A stretch of DNA of 64,000 bases from Bradyrhizobium cytisi. Lineage in GTDB: Bacteria; Pseudomonadota; Alphaproteobacteria; Rhizobiales; Xanthobacteraceae. The notes under the pieces were generated by a model that had not been told where the DNA came from, ran no database searches, and saw nothing but the letters and a program-made list of their open reading frames with translations. Shown piece after piece: positions 17,165-25,594 of the stretch. Positions within the stretch are counted from its first letter, which is position 1. Each line of letters starts with the position of its first letter. Location: the NCBI RefSeq assembly GCF_008123515.1, contig NZ_VSSR01000034.1, positions 87,281 through 151,280 of the forward strand, given 5' to 3'. Both the position numbers and the translations under genes were made by a program.

Positions 17165-17470
17165 TCAGGTGCCGGTGCGCTTGTCGTTGCCGAAGCGACG
17201 GATGACACGGCGTTCGACCACCACGGAGCGCTGCGCACCCTGCTCGCCGGCGATCACGCGCGTCGCAGTGATGCGGCTGTTGGTGCGCGCCTGCTTCTTG
17301 ACCTCGGCCTGAACGGTTTCGAGCGGCATGCCCATCAGCGCTGCGGCGATCTCGGCCTGCTGCTCCTGGTCGTCGGTGATGCCGATGGCGGCGAAGATCG
17401 CCTCGTCCAGGGTGGGCGGATCGTGGCGCACGCGCCGCGTGCCATATTTGGTATTCCAGTCTGCGTTCAT
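17165..17470 (-). CDS. Conserved hypothetical protein (101 aa)
   Basis: A small soluble protein starting MNADWNTKYGTRRVR, with an acidic-hydrophobic middle (TLDEAIFAAIGITDDQEQQ, EIAAALMGMP) and a basic C-terminus (VVVERRVIRRF). The arrangement suggests a helical N-terminal half and a basic, possibly nucleic-acid-binding tail. No enzyme motif or signal peptide is seen. Its 5' flank contains a nine-base inverted repeat at 17506-17548. Function unknown. Confidence 0.6.
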   Translation of the reverse strand: MNADWNTKYGTRRVRHDPPTLDEAIFAAIGITDDQEQQAEIAAALMGMPLETVQAEVKKQARTNSRITATRVIAGEQGAQRSVVVERRVIRRFGNDKRTGT

Positions 17471-17505
17471 AACGGCCTCGTTTTGATGCCGGGATACCTA
17501 GTGCC

Positions 17506-17548
17506 TGAGATGCTGCATTGCAATATGAAATCGGTGTGGCATCTCAGC
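17506..17548. promoter_or_regulatory. Inverted repeat upstream of the 101-aa gene
   Basis: CTGAGATGC (17506-17514) and GCATCTCAG (17540-17548) are perfect nine-base arms about 35 bases before the minus-strand start at 17470. It may be an operator or a 5' leader hairpin. Confidence 0.4.
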
Positions 17549-17565
17549 TATGCACCGGTCGGATG

Positions 17566-18252
17566 TCATGGCGGTGACGCGACACCGGCATCGATCGTAG
17601 CCCGTTGCTGCGGCCAGCGTTTGAGCGCCGTCTGTCCTGCCTCCGTTAGCCCGTAGATTCCCCGGTCGGCGCGCTCGAACCAGCCATACACATTGTTAAG
17701 CAAGATCTTGCCGGCATCGGGGCAGCGCTCGCGCAATTCGCGCACGCGCCGCGGGCCTGCGGCAAGCTCCGATGCGCAGGCCAGCGCCTGCTGCCGGTAT
17801 GCCGTCATGATCGGCGCGCGCGTGCTGCCGCCGAGCACGGGATCCCCTTGGCGGCGCTGATGCTCGGCCACGAGCCGCGAGCGCGTCTTCGGCTCGCGGC
17901 GGGGGCCTGCCGTCGGTGGCTTCACGAGCACCTCGACCTGGCCGTTATCGCTCACTCCGAGCATCCCGAAGCCGAGGCGCCGACATAGATTGCGATAACG
18001 TGCGTCACTCTCGCGGCCCTTGCCGCGGATCGACATCTTTGCGGCGATCCAGACTTCGTCGCCCGCTGGCGCGCGATCGACCGCCTGCAGAATCAGCTCG
18101 AGATTGAAGGCGAGCTTGAGCTCGCCAATCACCACCACCGGCGGATCTCCGGCGCTCAGGCCCACGAGATCGCAGCCGCCAATCTCGCCCTTCACGGAGA
18201 AGCCGAGCTCTTCGAGGAAGCGTTTGACGGGGAGATAGAGCGCGGTTTCCAC
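17566..18252 (-). CDS. DUF2161 protein (PD-(D/E)XK-like fold)
   Basis: A 228-residue soluble protein of the DUF2161 family, sometimes annotated as a phosphodiesterase. The N-terminal domain (about 1-115) has a PD-(D/E)XK-like arrangement: METALYLPVKRFLEELGF, GGCDLVGL with an Asp, and VVIGELKLAFNLELILQA giving the ExK pair. The C-terminal part, from about residue 165, resembles a small winged-helix segment (LNNVYGWFERADRGIYGLTEAG). The combination suggests a nuclease-like protein with a DNA-binding tail, but activity is not established. Confidence 0.75.
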   Translation of the reverse strand: METALYLPVKRFLEELGFSVKGEIGGCDLVGLSAGDPPVVVIGELKLAFNLELILQAVDRAPAGDEVWIAAKMSIRGKGRESDARYRNLCRRLGFGMLGVSDNGQVEVLVKPPTAGPRREPKTRSRLVAEHQRRQGDPVLGGSTRAPIMTAYRQQALACASELAAGPRRVRELRERCPDAGKILLNNVYGWFERADRGIYGLTEAGQTALKRWPQQRATIDAGVASPP

Positions 18253-18389
18253 AGTGAGTTTCCGATCGAAGAAGAAGAATCAGTTGCGGCCAGTTTAGCC
18301 CGGATGGGACTCGGGCTGCCGGCCCATTTGCCCGGACGCGGTCAAGCCAGCTATACCCCTGCGCGCGGAACAGGCGGGCGCGCGCGAAT

Positions 18390-18737
18390 ATGACGATCAG
18401 GAACGGGCTTTATCACATCCGGATCGAGATGCTGGATGGCGTGCAGGGCGGCAATCAGGGCGTTATGGTGCTGCGTGACGGCACCATGCGCGGCGGCGAT
18501 TCCTTTTTCTTTGCCCATGGCAGCTACACCTCCGCCGACGGCAAGTGGAAGGGCGAGCTGACCAACGAGGAGCATTCGCCCTCGTTCGACGAGCGCCCCA
18601 TATGGGGTCGCAAGGTCGTCACCATCGGCTTCAGCGGCACCTACACCGACGAGACCGCCTATGGCGAAGGCATGGCGCTCGCGGGCAAGCAGAGCATCCG
18701 TTTCAAGGGCAATCTGCGGCTGCTGGTGCCGGATTGA
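18390..18737 (+). CDS. GrlR-like single-domain protein
   Basis: A 115-residue protein resembling the GrlR family, first known as a type III secretion regulator in enteropathogens and since found in many genomes without that system. The pattern is GLYHIRIEMLDGVQGGNQGV, LRDGTMRGGDSFFFAHGSY, GKWKGELTNEEHSP and VTIGFSGTYTDE, a lipocalin-like beta fold. It ends one base from the convergent SDR gene. No type III secretion genes are nearby, so the role is open. A two-domain relative is at 23200-23928. Confidence 0.7.
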   Translation: MTIRNGLYHIRIEMLDGVQGGNQGVMVLRDGTMRGGDSFFFAHGSYTSADGKWKGELTNEEHSPSFDERPIWGRKVVTIGFSGTYTDETAYGEGMALAGKQSIRFKGNLRLLVPD

Positions 18738-19418
18738 TCACACCCGTCCGCTCACCGGAATCAGCGCGCCGGTGACGCCACTCGCGGCGTCGCTCACGAG
18801 GAACAGGATCACCTCGGCAAGCTCCTGCGGCGCCACCCATTTGGCGAAGTCGGCTTTCGGCATGTCGGCGCGGTTCGCCTTGGTGTCGATGGTCGACGGC
18901 AGCACCGCGTTCACCGTGATCTTGCCCTTCCATTCGTTGGCGAGCGCCTCGGTGAGGCGGTGCACGCCCGCCTTCGATGCCGCGTAGGACCCCATGCCGG
19001 CGCCAGCCTGCAGCGCGCCCATGGCGCCGATGTTGACGATGCGACCCGCCTTTGAAGAAGCAAGATGCGGCAGTGCCGCGTGCGAGGCGTTGAGGGCCGT
19101 CAGCACGTTCAGCGCATGCATGCGGTGCCATGTCTTGATGTCGCCGTCGCCAACGGTCTCGAAGGCAAAGCCGCCGGCGATATTGACCAGGGCGTCCAGC
19201 CTGCCGAAATGCTTTGCGGCGGCATCCACCGCCGTCTTCGCCTGCGCCGGGTCGGACAGGTCGACGCCGCCGATCTCGATGCGCTCGGCCGTCGCCGGCA
19301 GTTGAGAGGGCGCGTGATCGATGCCGGCGACCCGCGCGCCGCGTGATTGCGCGACGTCGGCGACAACCTTGCCAAGCGCGCCGAGCGCGCCGGTCACCAC
19401 AATGATTTTTCCCTGCAC
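18738..19418 (-). CDS. Short-chain dehydrogenase/reductase
   Basis: A 226-residue cytosolic classical SDR. Visible: the nucleotide-binding TGALGALG motif at residues 9-16, DHAP and DLS after strand 3, NIAGGF (NAG-equivalent), the catalytic Ser region IVNIGAMGAL and the YAASK motif with Tyr and Lys at about 145-149. The catalytic Ser position appears as Gly-Ala-Met rather than a plain Ser, which may alter chemistry. It resembles a quinoid or 3-oxoacyl-type reductase; the substrate is unknown. Confidence 0.88.
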   Translation of the reverse strand: MQGKIIVVTGALGALGKVVADVAQSRGARVAGIDHAPSQLPATAERIEIGGVDLSDPAQAKTAVDAAAKHFGRLDALVNIAGGFAFETVGDGDIKTWHRMHALNVLTALNASHAALPHLASSKAGRIVNIGAMGALQAGAGMGSYAASKAGVHRLTEALANEWKGKITVNAVLPSTIDTKANRADMPKADFAKWVAPQELAEVILFLVSDAASGVTGALIPVSGRV

Positions 19419-19540
19419 GATACTCTCCGTCGTCTCAATTCGCGCCGACTATTGCGTGAGGCGAATTGGACTTGCAATGGCGGCGGCATCAAGGCTGAAT
19501 GATTGCTGCAACTTTAGATGGCGGCGCGGAGGTTTGGTTC

Positions 19541-20263
19541 ATGTCTGACGAATTGCCGACTGTCGATTGTCCCCCTGAGATCGTTGATTTGAAGCATCCC
19601 CTGGAGAATTTCCGGGCCGCGTTGAACGGAAGGGGCCCCGTGCGCGTCGTGGCGATGGGGTCGTCATCGACTGCGGGACTTCGCAATGTCGTTCCCTATC
19701 CCGCGCGGCTCGAGCTGTATTTGAGAAAGCACTACAAGGATGACGATCCGCATCCGAACATCCGGGTCGACGTGTTCAACCGTGGCCAGGGCGGCCAAGA
19801 AGCGCCATTGGAAGTGGCTCGGTTCAAAGACGATATCTTTGCTGACAATCCTTCTCTGGTGCTCTGGCAGGTCGGAACCAATGCGGTCTTTCGCCAGAAG
19901 GAGTTCAACTTCGACGAAGTGGTCGCGAACATCATCGGGGGATTGGCGCTCCTGCGCGGTCACCTGACCATGGATGTTGTCCTGATCGACCCGCAATACG
20001 TGACGGCCATGCTGTTCGACGACAACGCCGATCTTGCGGAGAAGATGGTTTCGGCGATCCGAACCGCGGCGGAGGACGCCAAGGTCAATCTGTTCCAGCG
20101 CTGGGCGCTAATGCGCCACTGGCACGTGCTAAACAACGCTTCGTTCGAGCAGCTGCTGGATCCGGAGGATGATCTGAAGCTGCATCAGAGCAATTGGAGT
20201 ACCATGCAGGTATCGCTCGCGCTGACCAATTCCATCATTAAGGCCGCAACTCCGACGGCGTGA
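19541..20263 (+). CDS. SGNH/GDSL-type hydrolase
   Basis: A 240-residue probable esterase or deacetylase of the SGNH superfamily. Block I is VVAMGSSSTAG with the nucleophile Ser, block II has NRGQGGQEAP with the oxyanion Gly, block III is LWQVGTNAVF with the Asn, and a late LKLHQSNWST His may be block V. There is no signal peptide. The ATG at 19541 follows GGAGG; an earlier ATG at 19499 lacks a ribosome-binding site. Its substrate is not evident from neighbours. Confidence 0.78.
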   Translation: MSDELPTVDCPPEIVDLKHPLENFRAALNGRGPVRVVAMGSSSTAGLRNVVPYPARLELYLRKHYKDDDPHPNIRVDVFNRGQGGQEAPLEVARFKDDIFADNPSLVLWQVGTNAVFRQKEFNFDEVVANIIGGLALLRGHLTMDVVLIDPQYVTAMLFDDNADLAEKMVSAIRTAAEDAKVNLFQRWALMRHWHVLNNASFEQLLDPEDDLKLHQSNWSTMQVSLALTNSIIKAATPTA

Positions 20264-20278
20264 GGCGCCCGGCGTCGC

Positions 20279-21022
20279 TCACGCCTGAAGATAGCGCTCC
20301 TTCAGCGCGGTCTGCTCGGCTGCGCCGAGCTTAAGGCCGTCGCGCAGGTAAGTTTCGACATCGCCATAGTCGCGGCCGACAGCTTCGAAAGCCGCGTCCA
20401 GATAGGAGGCATTGACCGAGCCGATGGCGTCGAGGACGTCGGCGGGCAGATCGGAGACGCTCGACACGTCGCGCTTGTAGTGGCGATTGGTCAGCAGATA
20501 ATCCTCCGCAATGACCTCCTCGGGCACGCCGAGCGCATGCAGGATCAGCGCGCTGGCAAAGCCGGTGCGGTCCTTGCCGGCGGTGCAATGGATCACGAGC
20601 GGAGCGCGGTCCTGTAGGAGATGGCCGAACAGCATGCGGAAGCTGTGCGTGTTGTGGCGGACATAGTTGCGATAGGACTCGCGCATGAGCTCAAGCGCGA
20701 CCGGTCCCGTCAGCGCGCCCCTGGCGAGCTCGGTGCGCAATGAAGCCACCACCGTCGGCTCGATCGGTAGCGAATGCACCGTGATCTCGTTGACGACGCA
20801 AATGCCGGCCGCGCGCTCCTCGACGCCGCGGAAGTCGAACGCACTTCTGACGCCGAGTGCGCGCACGATCGCGATGTCTTCAGCGGTGAGCTGGCCGAGA
20901 TGGTTGGAGCGGAAGATGTGGCGCCAGCGCGTGGTGCGACCGTCGCTTGTGGCGTAACCGCCGAGGTCGCGAAAATTGCTGGCGCCTTGCAATGCGAGGT
21001 GACGGGCAGGAGAGTCCGACAT
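20279..21022 (-). CDS. Tyrosine/dual-specificity protein phosphatase (Y_phosphatase3 family)
   Basis: A 247-residue phosphatase related to bacterial PTPs that accept phosphotyrosine or phosphoinositides. The P-loop HCTAGKDRTG contains the nucleophilic Cys and the phosphate-binding Arg; the second Lys/Asp of this loop (KD) is typical of the subfamily. The N-terminal NFRDLGGY and FRSNHLGQLT stretches are also family landmarks. It is cytosolic and convergent with the SGNH gene. Confidence 0.88.
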   Translation of the reverse strand: MSDSPARHLALQGASNFRDLGGYATSDGRTTRWRHIFRSNHLGQLTAEDIAIVRALGVRSAFDFRGVEERAAGICVVNEITVHSLPIEPTVVASLRTELARGALTGPVALELMRESYRNYVRHNTHSFRMLFGHLLQDRAPLVIHCTAGKDRTGFASALILHALGVPEEVIAEDYLLTNRHYKRDVSSVSDLPADVLDAIGSVNASYLDAAFEAVGRDYGDVETYLRDGLKLGAAEQTALKERYLQA

Positions 21023-21167
21023 GGGAGCTTCTTTTTGTTATGTTGCCGACGGACCATTACAGGGGGCAATCATCGGTCGGCAAGACCGGGGCGACCATGG
21101 TCAAGCATTTGATGCGGCCGGTGACGGCCTGCGCGGTGATCTGAGCCCGCAATCATGTGCGGAATCA

Positions 21168-21202
21168 AAAAGGGTCGAAACCTCATTGTTTCGACCCTTT
21201 TT
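21168..21202. terminator. Strong bidirectional terminator
   Basis: A perfect stem, AGGGTCGAAAC/GTTTCGACCCT, flanked by A and T tracts with a six-base loop. It lies downstream of gstI (minus strand) and works in either direction by structure. Confidence 0.85.
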
Positions 21203-21257
21203 CAAACTTCCGCTGAGCGCTTGAAAGAGCGCGGCGGTTTCAAACCAGGCACCGGCA

Positions 21258-21461
21258 TTAACGTTCCCATTTGGGCTTTGCTTCGTCGACCGCGTCCTGG
21301 TGGTACCAGCTGTCGCTGCAGATCGAGACGTTCGCGGGAAGCGAAGCGTGATCGGCGGGAAAGCGGGTGTCGCCATAGCGGCGCCCGGCGAGAGCCGCGC
21401 GGCCCCCGACGGGGAATTGATAGATCTTCGCAGATCCGTGACTCAGTCCATTGTTCATCAT
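21258..21461 (-). CDS. gstI: GstI-like glutamine synthetase translation inhibitor (DUF2735)
   Basis: A 67-residue protein with the DUF2735 core SAKIYQFPVGGRAALAGRRY and a C-terminal WYHQDAVDEA. In Rhizobium leguminosarum the homologous gstI, divergent from glnII, encodes a small inhibitor of GSII translation. The same divergent arrangement is present here. The start is the ATG at 21461 (or the adjacent one at 21458), after GAGGAG; a longer in-frame reading to 21554 lacks support. It ends at a strong terminator. Confidence 0.85.
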   Translation of the reverse strand: MMNNGLSHGSAKIYQFPVGGRAALAGRRYGDTRFPADHASLPANVSICSDSWYHQDAVDEAKPKWER

Positions 21462-21997
21462 TTCGATTTGCTCCTCGGTCGAAGCGCCTTGGCCTCCATG
21501 GTGCGCCCGACTCGTTCGATTGTGGTTACTGGACTCCCCATATCGACCGCGCATCCCGAATTGGAAAGTGCTGAAAACGAAATCAGCTCTCGCCTATTTT
21601 GTGGGCAGTCGACTGTCTGCACCCCCCAAGGCAGCGTGTCGGTGACTAACGCGTGGGCCATTCCAAAGGTTGCTAGGCAGGGATCGGGGCTTTGCGAAAG
21701 TTGCCGGACGTTGATGCGCGTTTCATCGGCAGCCTGCGGCAGGGGCCCGCGTGCTCCAGAATCAGGCGTTTTCCGCGGGACTTTTGCACTGCAGCTTCAC
21801 GCGAAGGTGCGCGGCTATGACGCAGGTCGCTGTGGACGGCTTTGCGCTGGCGGGCCGGTTCCGGTCGCGGTGGACAACCTCCCGCGCTGCGGCCTTTTGG
21901 CACGTTAAATGCTTGTAAAGGGCCGGCCGATGATGGCCGGGTACAAACGTGCGGGGGCTCTCAACCCCACCTTTCGCATCATCTACAGAGAGGCTCA
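21462..21997. promoter_or_regulatory. Divergent gstI/glnII control region (536 bases)
   Basis: No protein gene is supported here. The region holds the sigma-54 promoter of glnII at 21898-21914 and must hold the gstI promoter. Stretches such as TTTTGCACTGCAG (about 21783) and AAGGTGCGC (about 21805) resemble NtrC half-sites but do not form a canonical spaced pair by eye. Confidence 0.6.
21898..21914 (+). promoter_or_regulatory. Sigma-54 (-24/-12) promoter of glnII
   Basis: TGGCACGTTAAATGCTT has GG and GC separated by exactly 10 bases and closely fits the RpoN consensus (TGGCAC-N5-TTGC), with ATGC in place of TTGC. It lies 83 bases before the glnII ATG. glnII in Bradyrhizobium is known to be under NtrC/RpoN nitrogen control, so the match is expected. 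Confidence 0.85.
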
Positions 21998-23032
21998 ATG
22001 ACCAAGTATAAGCTCGAGTACATCTGGCTCGACGGATATACGCCGACTCCGAACTTGCGCGGCAAAACTCAGATCAAGGAATTCGCGTCGTTCCCGACGC
22101 TCGAACAGCTTCCGCTCTGGGGCTTCGATGGCTCCTCCACCCAGCAGGCCGAAGGCCACAGCTCGGATTGCGTGCTGAAGCCGGTCGCGGTGTTTCCGGA
22201 CGGTGCCCGCACCAACGGCGTGCTGGTGATGTGCGAAGTCATGATGCCCGATGGCAAGACCCCGCACTCGACCAACAAGCGCGCCACAATTCTCGATGAC
22301 GAGGGTGCGTGGTTCGGCTTCGAGCAGGAATACTTCTTCTACAAGGACGGCCGTCCGCTCGGCTTCCCGGCCTCCGGTTATCCGGCGCCGCAGGGCCCGT
22401 ACTACACCGGCGTCGGCTACTCGAACGTCGGCGACATCGCGCGCAAGATGGTCGAAGAGCATCTCGACCTCTGCCTCGCGGCCGGCATCAACCACGAAGG
22501 CATCAACGCGGAAGTCGCAAAGGGCCAGTGGGAATTCCAGATCTTCGGCAAGGGCTCCAAGAAGGCCGCTGACGAAATGTGGATGGCCCGCTACCTGATG
22601 CTGCGCCTGACCGAGAAGTACGGCGTCGACATCGAGTTCCACTGCAAGCCGCTCGGCGACACCGACTGGAACGGCTCCGGCATGCACGCCAACTTCTCCA
22701 CCGAGTACATGCGTACGGTCGGCGGCAAGGAGTACTTCGAGGCGCTGATGGCGGCATTCGACAAGAACCTGATGGACCACATCGCCGTCTACGGCCCGGA
22801 CAACGACAAGCGTCTGACCGGCAAGCACGAGACCGCGCCGTGGAACAAGTTCAGCTACGGCATTGCCGACCGTGGCGCCTCGATCCGCGTGCCGCACTCC
22901 TTCGCCAACAACGGCTACAAGGGCTATCTGGAAGACCGCCGTCCGAACTCGCAGGGCGACCCATACCAGATCGCTTCGCAGATCCTGAAGACGATCGCGT
23001 CCGTCCCGGCTGACAAGAAGGCCGCGGCTTAA
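21998..23032 (+). CDS. glnII: Glutamine synthetase II (eukaryotic type)
   Basis: ATP-dependent synthesis of glutamine from glutamate and ammonia; the rhizobial second synthetase of eukaryotic (GSII) type. It is 344 residues, the usual length for this class and shorter than GlnA. Seen: LEYIWLDGY, LPLWGFDGSSTQQAEG (N-terminal active-site loop), WFGFEQEYFF (metal-binding Glu), GQWEFQIF, NGSGMHANFS (ammonia/glutamate-binding region) and RGASIRVP. There is no adenylylation Tyr motif, as expected for GSII. Divergent from gstI and driven by a sigma-54 promoter; followed by two terminators. Confidence 0.97.
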   Translation: MTKYKLEYIWLDGYTPTPNLRGKTQIKEFASFPTLEQLPLWGFDGSSTQQAEGHSSDCVLKPVAVFPDGARTNGVLVMCEVMMPDGKTPHSTNKRATILDDEGAWFGFEQEYFFYKDGRPLGFPASGYPAPQGPYYTGVGYSNVGDIARKMVEEHLDLCLAAGINHEGINAEVAKGQWEFQIFGKGSKKAADEMWMARYLMLRLTEKYGVDIEFHCKPLGDTDWNGSGMHANFSTEYMRTVGGKEYFEALMAAFDKNLMDHIAVYGPDNDKRLTGKHETAPWNKFSYGIADRGASIRVPHSFANNGYKGYLEDRRPNSQGDPYQIASQILKTIASVPADKKAAA

Positions 23033-23044
23033 AGATCCTCCCGG

Positions 23045-23077
23045 CCCGGGCTGGGGGCTGGCCCGGGTTGGCTTTTT
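23045..23077 (+). terminator. glnII terminator 1
   Basis: Stem CCCGGGC (23045-23051)/GCCCGGG (23061-23067) with a nine-base loop, followed after a few bases by TTTTT. It starts 13 bases after the glnII stop. Confidence 0.7.
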
Positions 23078-23113
23078 AAATCCGCCGGAGCTGCAAGGCT
23101 CCGGCGGATTTTT
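23078..23113 (+). terminator. glnII terminator 2
   Basis: A perfect 14-base stem AAATCCGCCGGAGC/GCTCCGGCGGATTT with a six-base loop and a T tract. It sits directly after the first hairpin, giving a tandem terminator. Confidence 0.85.
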
Positions 23114-23199
23114 GCATTCCGATGACAGCGCTTGTTGTGGGTCTGGCGGCCATGCCGGCCTGTCCATGTCAGGCCAAATCGGGATAGAGTGCCCGCAGG

Positions 23200-23928
23200 A
23201 TGCGCGCGGGGCCGGGGACACGGCTGGTGTTTGAAGGCTTCTACAAGGTGCGATTTCAGCTCGGCGATAGCGTCGGCCGGAGCGTGATGCATGCCGGCAA
23301 TGGCACGATGCTCGGCGGCAATTCGGCGTTCGCCCATATCGGCACCTACGAGAAGACCGCGGACGGCGTCGACATCGTCATCAAGACCGTTCGCCACAAC
23401 CCCGATCCGACCTACCGCGCCATGGCCGGCACCGATGATGCGACGCTGATCGCGAAGGGTTTTGCCGACGGCGATCTCTACCGTTTCAAGGGCGAGCTCA
23501 AGGAGCTGCCCGGCGTGCCCTTCCAGTCGCTGATGACGCCGATCACGGAAGACGAGGTGCCGATCGCCGGCGGCGTCGGCGAGGCCGGCATCGTCGACGG
23601 CCTCTACTCGATTCACCTGCGCATGCTCGACGGCGTCGACGGCGGGCTCACCGGCGTGATGCTGCTCAACCGCGGCCGCATCCTCGGCGGCGATGCGTCG
23701 TTCTATTACCTCGGCAGCTACACCGCCGCGAACGGCCGCTGGAAGGGGCAGATCCTCAACCAGGAGCACACGCTCGCCAAGGACGATCCGATCTTTGGCG
23801 GCCACGAGGTCGGCATCGGCTTCTCCGGCAGCTATGACGGCGAGGAGGCGGTGCTGGAGGCGACCGCGCTTGCCGGCAAGCGCAGCCTGCGCCTGACCGC
23901 GGCGCTGAAGCTGATGCATCGCGCCTGA
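23200..23928 (+). CDS. Tandem-domain GrlR-like protein
   Basis: A 242-residue protein made of two GrlR-like domains, about residues 12-110 and 130-240. Domain 2 (GLYSIHLRMLDGVDGG, GRILGGDASFYYLGSY, GRWKGQILNQEHT, GIGFSGSYDG) closely resembles the single-domain protein at 18390-18737. Domain 1 has the same order of elements but is more diverged. A GTG at 23227, after GGGGA, is an alternative start that aligns better with the family. There is no signal peptide. It precedes the ModA-like gene by 19 bases, suggesting co-transcription. Function unknown. Confidence 0.7.
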   Translation: MRAGPGTRLVFEGFYKVRFQLGDSVGRSVMHAGNGTMLGGNSAFAHIGTYEKTADGVDIVIKTVRHNPDPTYRAMAGTDDATLIAKGFADGDLYRFKGELKELPGVPFQSLMTPITEDEVPIAGGVGEAGIVDGLYSIHLRMLDGVDGGLTGVMLLNRGRILGGDASFYYLGSYTAANGRWKGQILNQEHTLAKDDPIFGGHEVGIGFSGSYDGEEAVLEATALAGKRSLRLTAALKLMHRA

Positions 23929-23947
23929 TCGCTACGGGGAATTGCCC

Positions 23948-24631
23948 ATGGAAAGAATTCGCATGCTCTCGACGCTCGGCCTGATGGGCGCGATGCGCAG
24001 CCTGTCCTCCGCGTTCGAGACCGCGAGAGGCATTCACGTCGATGCCGACTTCGCGCCAACGCTGGCGCTGCTGAAGCGCTTGCGCGCCGGCGAGGCCGCC
24101 GACCTCGTGATCCTCACGCGCGAAGGGCTCGACGAGATGATCGGCGAGGGCCGGGTGATCGCGGACACCGCAGCCGACCTGGCGCGCTCCTATGTCGGCC
24201 TCGCCGTGCGGAAAGGCGCGCCGCATCCCGACATCGCCAATGAGGCTGCGCTGCGCAAGACGCTGCTCGCGGCGCGATCCATTGCCTATTCGCGGCTCGG
24301 CGCAAGCGGCGTGTACTTTGCCCGGCTGATCGCGCGCATCGGCATTGCCGCCGAGATCAACGCCAAGGCGACCATCGTTGAGCAGGGCTTTACGGCCGAG
24401 CGGCTCGTCAGCGGCGAGGCCGACCTCGCCGTGCAGCAGATCAGCGAGCTGAAGCAGGTCGAGGGCATCGAGGTGATCGGCCCGGTCCCGCACGATTTGC
24501 AGACGCCGGCCGTGTTCTCCGCCGGACGCATGGCGGATGCGAAACAGGCCGAAGCCGCCGAGGCGCTGCTGCGCTATCTGGCATCGCCGGAGGTCGCGTC
24601 CGTGCTGCGCCAGTCAGGACTCGAGCCTTGA
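23948..24631 (+). CDS. ModA-like substrate-binding-fold protein without signal peptide
   Basis: A 227-residue type II periplasmic-binding-fold protein resembling molybdate/extracellular solute-binding proteins: DLVILTREGLDEMIGEGRV, YVGLAVRKGAPHPDI, GVYFARLI and GEADLAVQQISEL are family stretches. It lacks a signal peptide and no ABC permease or ATPase is nearby, so it probably works in the cytosol as a binding or regulatory domain rather than in uptake. The ATG at 23948 follows GGGGA. The ligand is unknown; critical oxyanion residues cannot be judged confidently. Confidence 0.72.
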   Translation: MERIRMLSTLGLMGAMRSLSSAFETARGIHVDADFAPTLALLKRLRAGEAADLVILTREGLDEMIGEGRVIADTAADLARSYVGLAVRKGAPHPDIANEAALRKTLLAARSIAYSRLGASGVYFARLIARIGIAAEINAKATIVEQGFTAERLVSGEADLAVQQISELKQVEGIEVIGPVPHDLQTPAVFSAGRMADAKQAEAAEALLRYLASPEVASVLRQSGLEP

Positions 24632-24657
24632 AATCGCCGGCACGCGGACGCAACGTG

Positions 24658-25484
24658 ATGTCCATGCGGATCTGTCTCTTTGCCATCCTCGTCGCGCTTG
24701 CCGCGCCCGTCGCCGCGCACGCGCAATCGGCCGATCTCGTCCCTGCGACCGTGTCGCCGCCGATCCCAGCGATCCCGACAAGCCGGCCGACGTGAAGGGC
24801 GTGCCCGACATCGCCGCCTCCGACCTCGCGACCGCGATCAAATTCTGCAAGCAGGCGGCAAGCTCATCGCGCCGCGCGATGTTCGCGCTCGGGCGTGCCT
24901 ATGCGGCCAACCGGCAGACGGCTGAGGCGATCGCCGCCTGGCGCAAGGCGGCCGACAAGGGCTCCAGTGCTGCGATGGTCGAGCTCGGCGTCGCCTATGG
25001 CAACGGCTCCGGTATCGCGAAGGACGAGGCGCAGGCGCGAAAATTGTTCGAGAAGGCGGCGCAGGCCGGCAACCCCCGCGGCGTCTCCAACCTCGCAGCG
25101 CTCGGCAGCGCAGGCGGCGGCGCTCCCGCGGACCCTGCGCAGGCGCGCACGCTGCTCGGCAAGGCCGCCGAGACCAATGCGGAGGCGCAGTACCAACTCG
25201 GCCTGATGCTTGCCAGCGGCAATGGCGGGGAGAAGGACGACGTCGCGGCGCGCGCGCTGTTCGAGAAGGCGGCGGCGCAAAACCATCCCGGCGCGCTGGA
25301 GCGGATGGGCGCCTTCGCGCAGGAAGGCCGCGGCGGTCCAAAGGACAAGGACGCCGCAAAGGCCTATTACGAGCGTGCGGCCGCGCTCGGCGACGAGGAC
25401 GCCAAGAAGGCGCTGGAGCGGATCCGCTGTCCCTACGCGATCAAGGACAAGCAGGGCAAGCTCGTCACCACGCTGTGCTTCTAG
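24658..25484 (+). CDS. Exported Sel1/TPR-repeat protein, apparently frameshifted
   Basis: The ATG at 24658 opens a frame encoding a clear signal peptide (ends near AAHAQ) and the first mature residues SADLVP, but it stops at 24793. The main body, with Sel1-like repeats from about 24840 (AMFALGRAYAANRQTAEAI, AMVELGVAYGNGSG, NPRGVSNLAALG, AQYQLGLMLASGNGG), lies in another frame and begins in continuity at PCDRVAADPSDPDKP. One extra C in the CCC run at 24741-24743 would join them exactly. It is either a sequencing error or a real inactivating deletion. Sel1 repeats mediate protein interactions, often in the periplasm. Confidence 0.75.
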
Positions 25485-25594
25485 AAAGCGATCCTGCTCA
25501 CTTCATGTCGCAGGCGAGATTGTTGCGGGCGGGTTGGAAAAGGAACTTGCGCGGGCAGGGGCCGTTGACATCACGTCAAGCAGGAGGCGCAACC

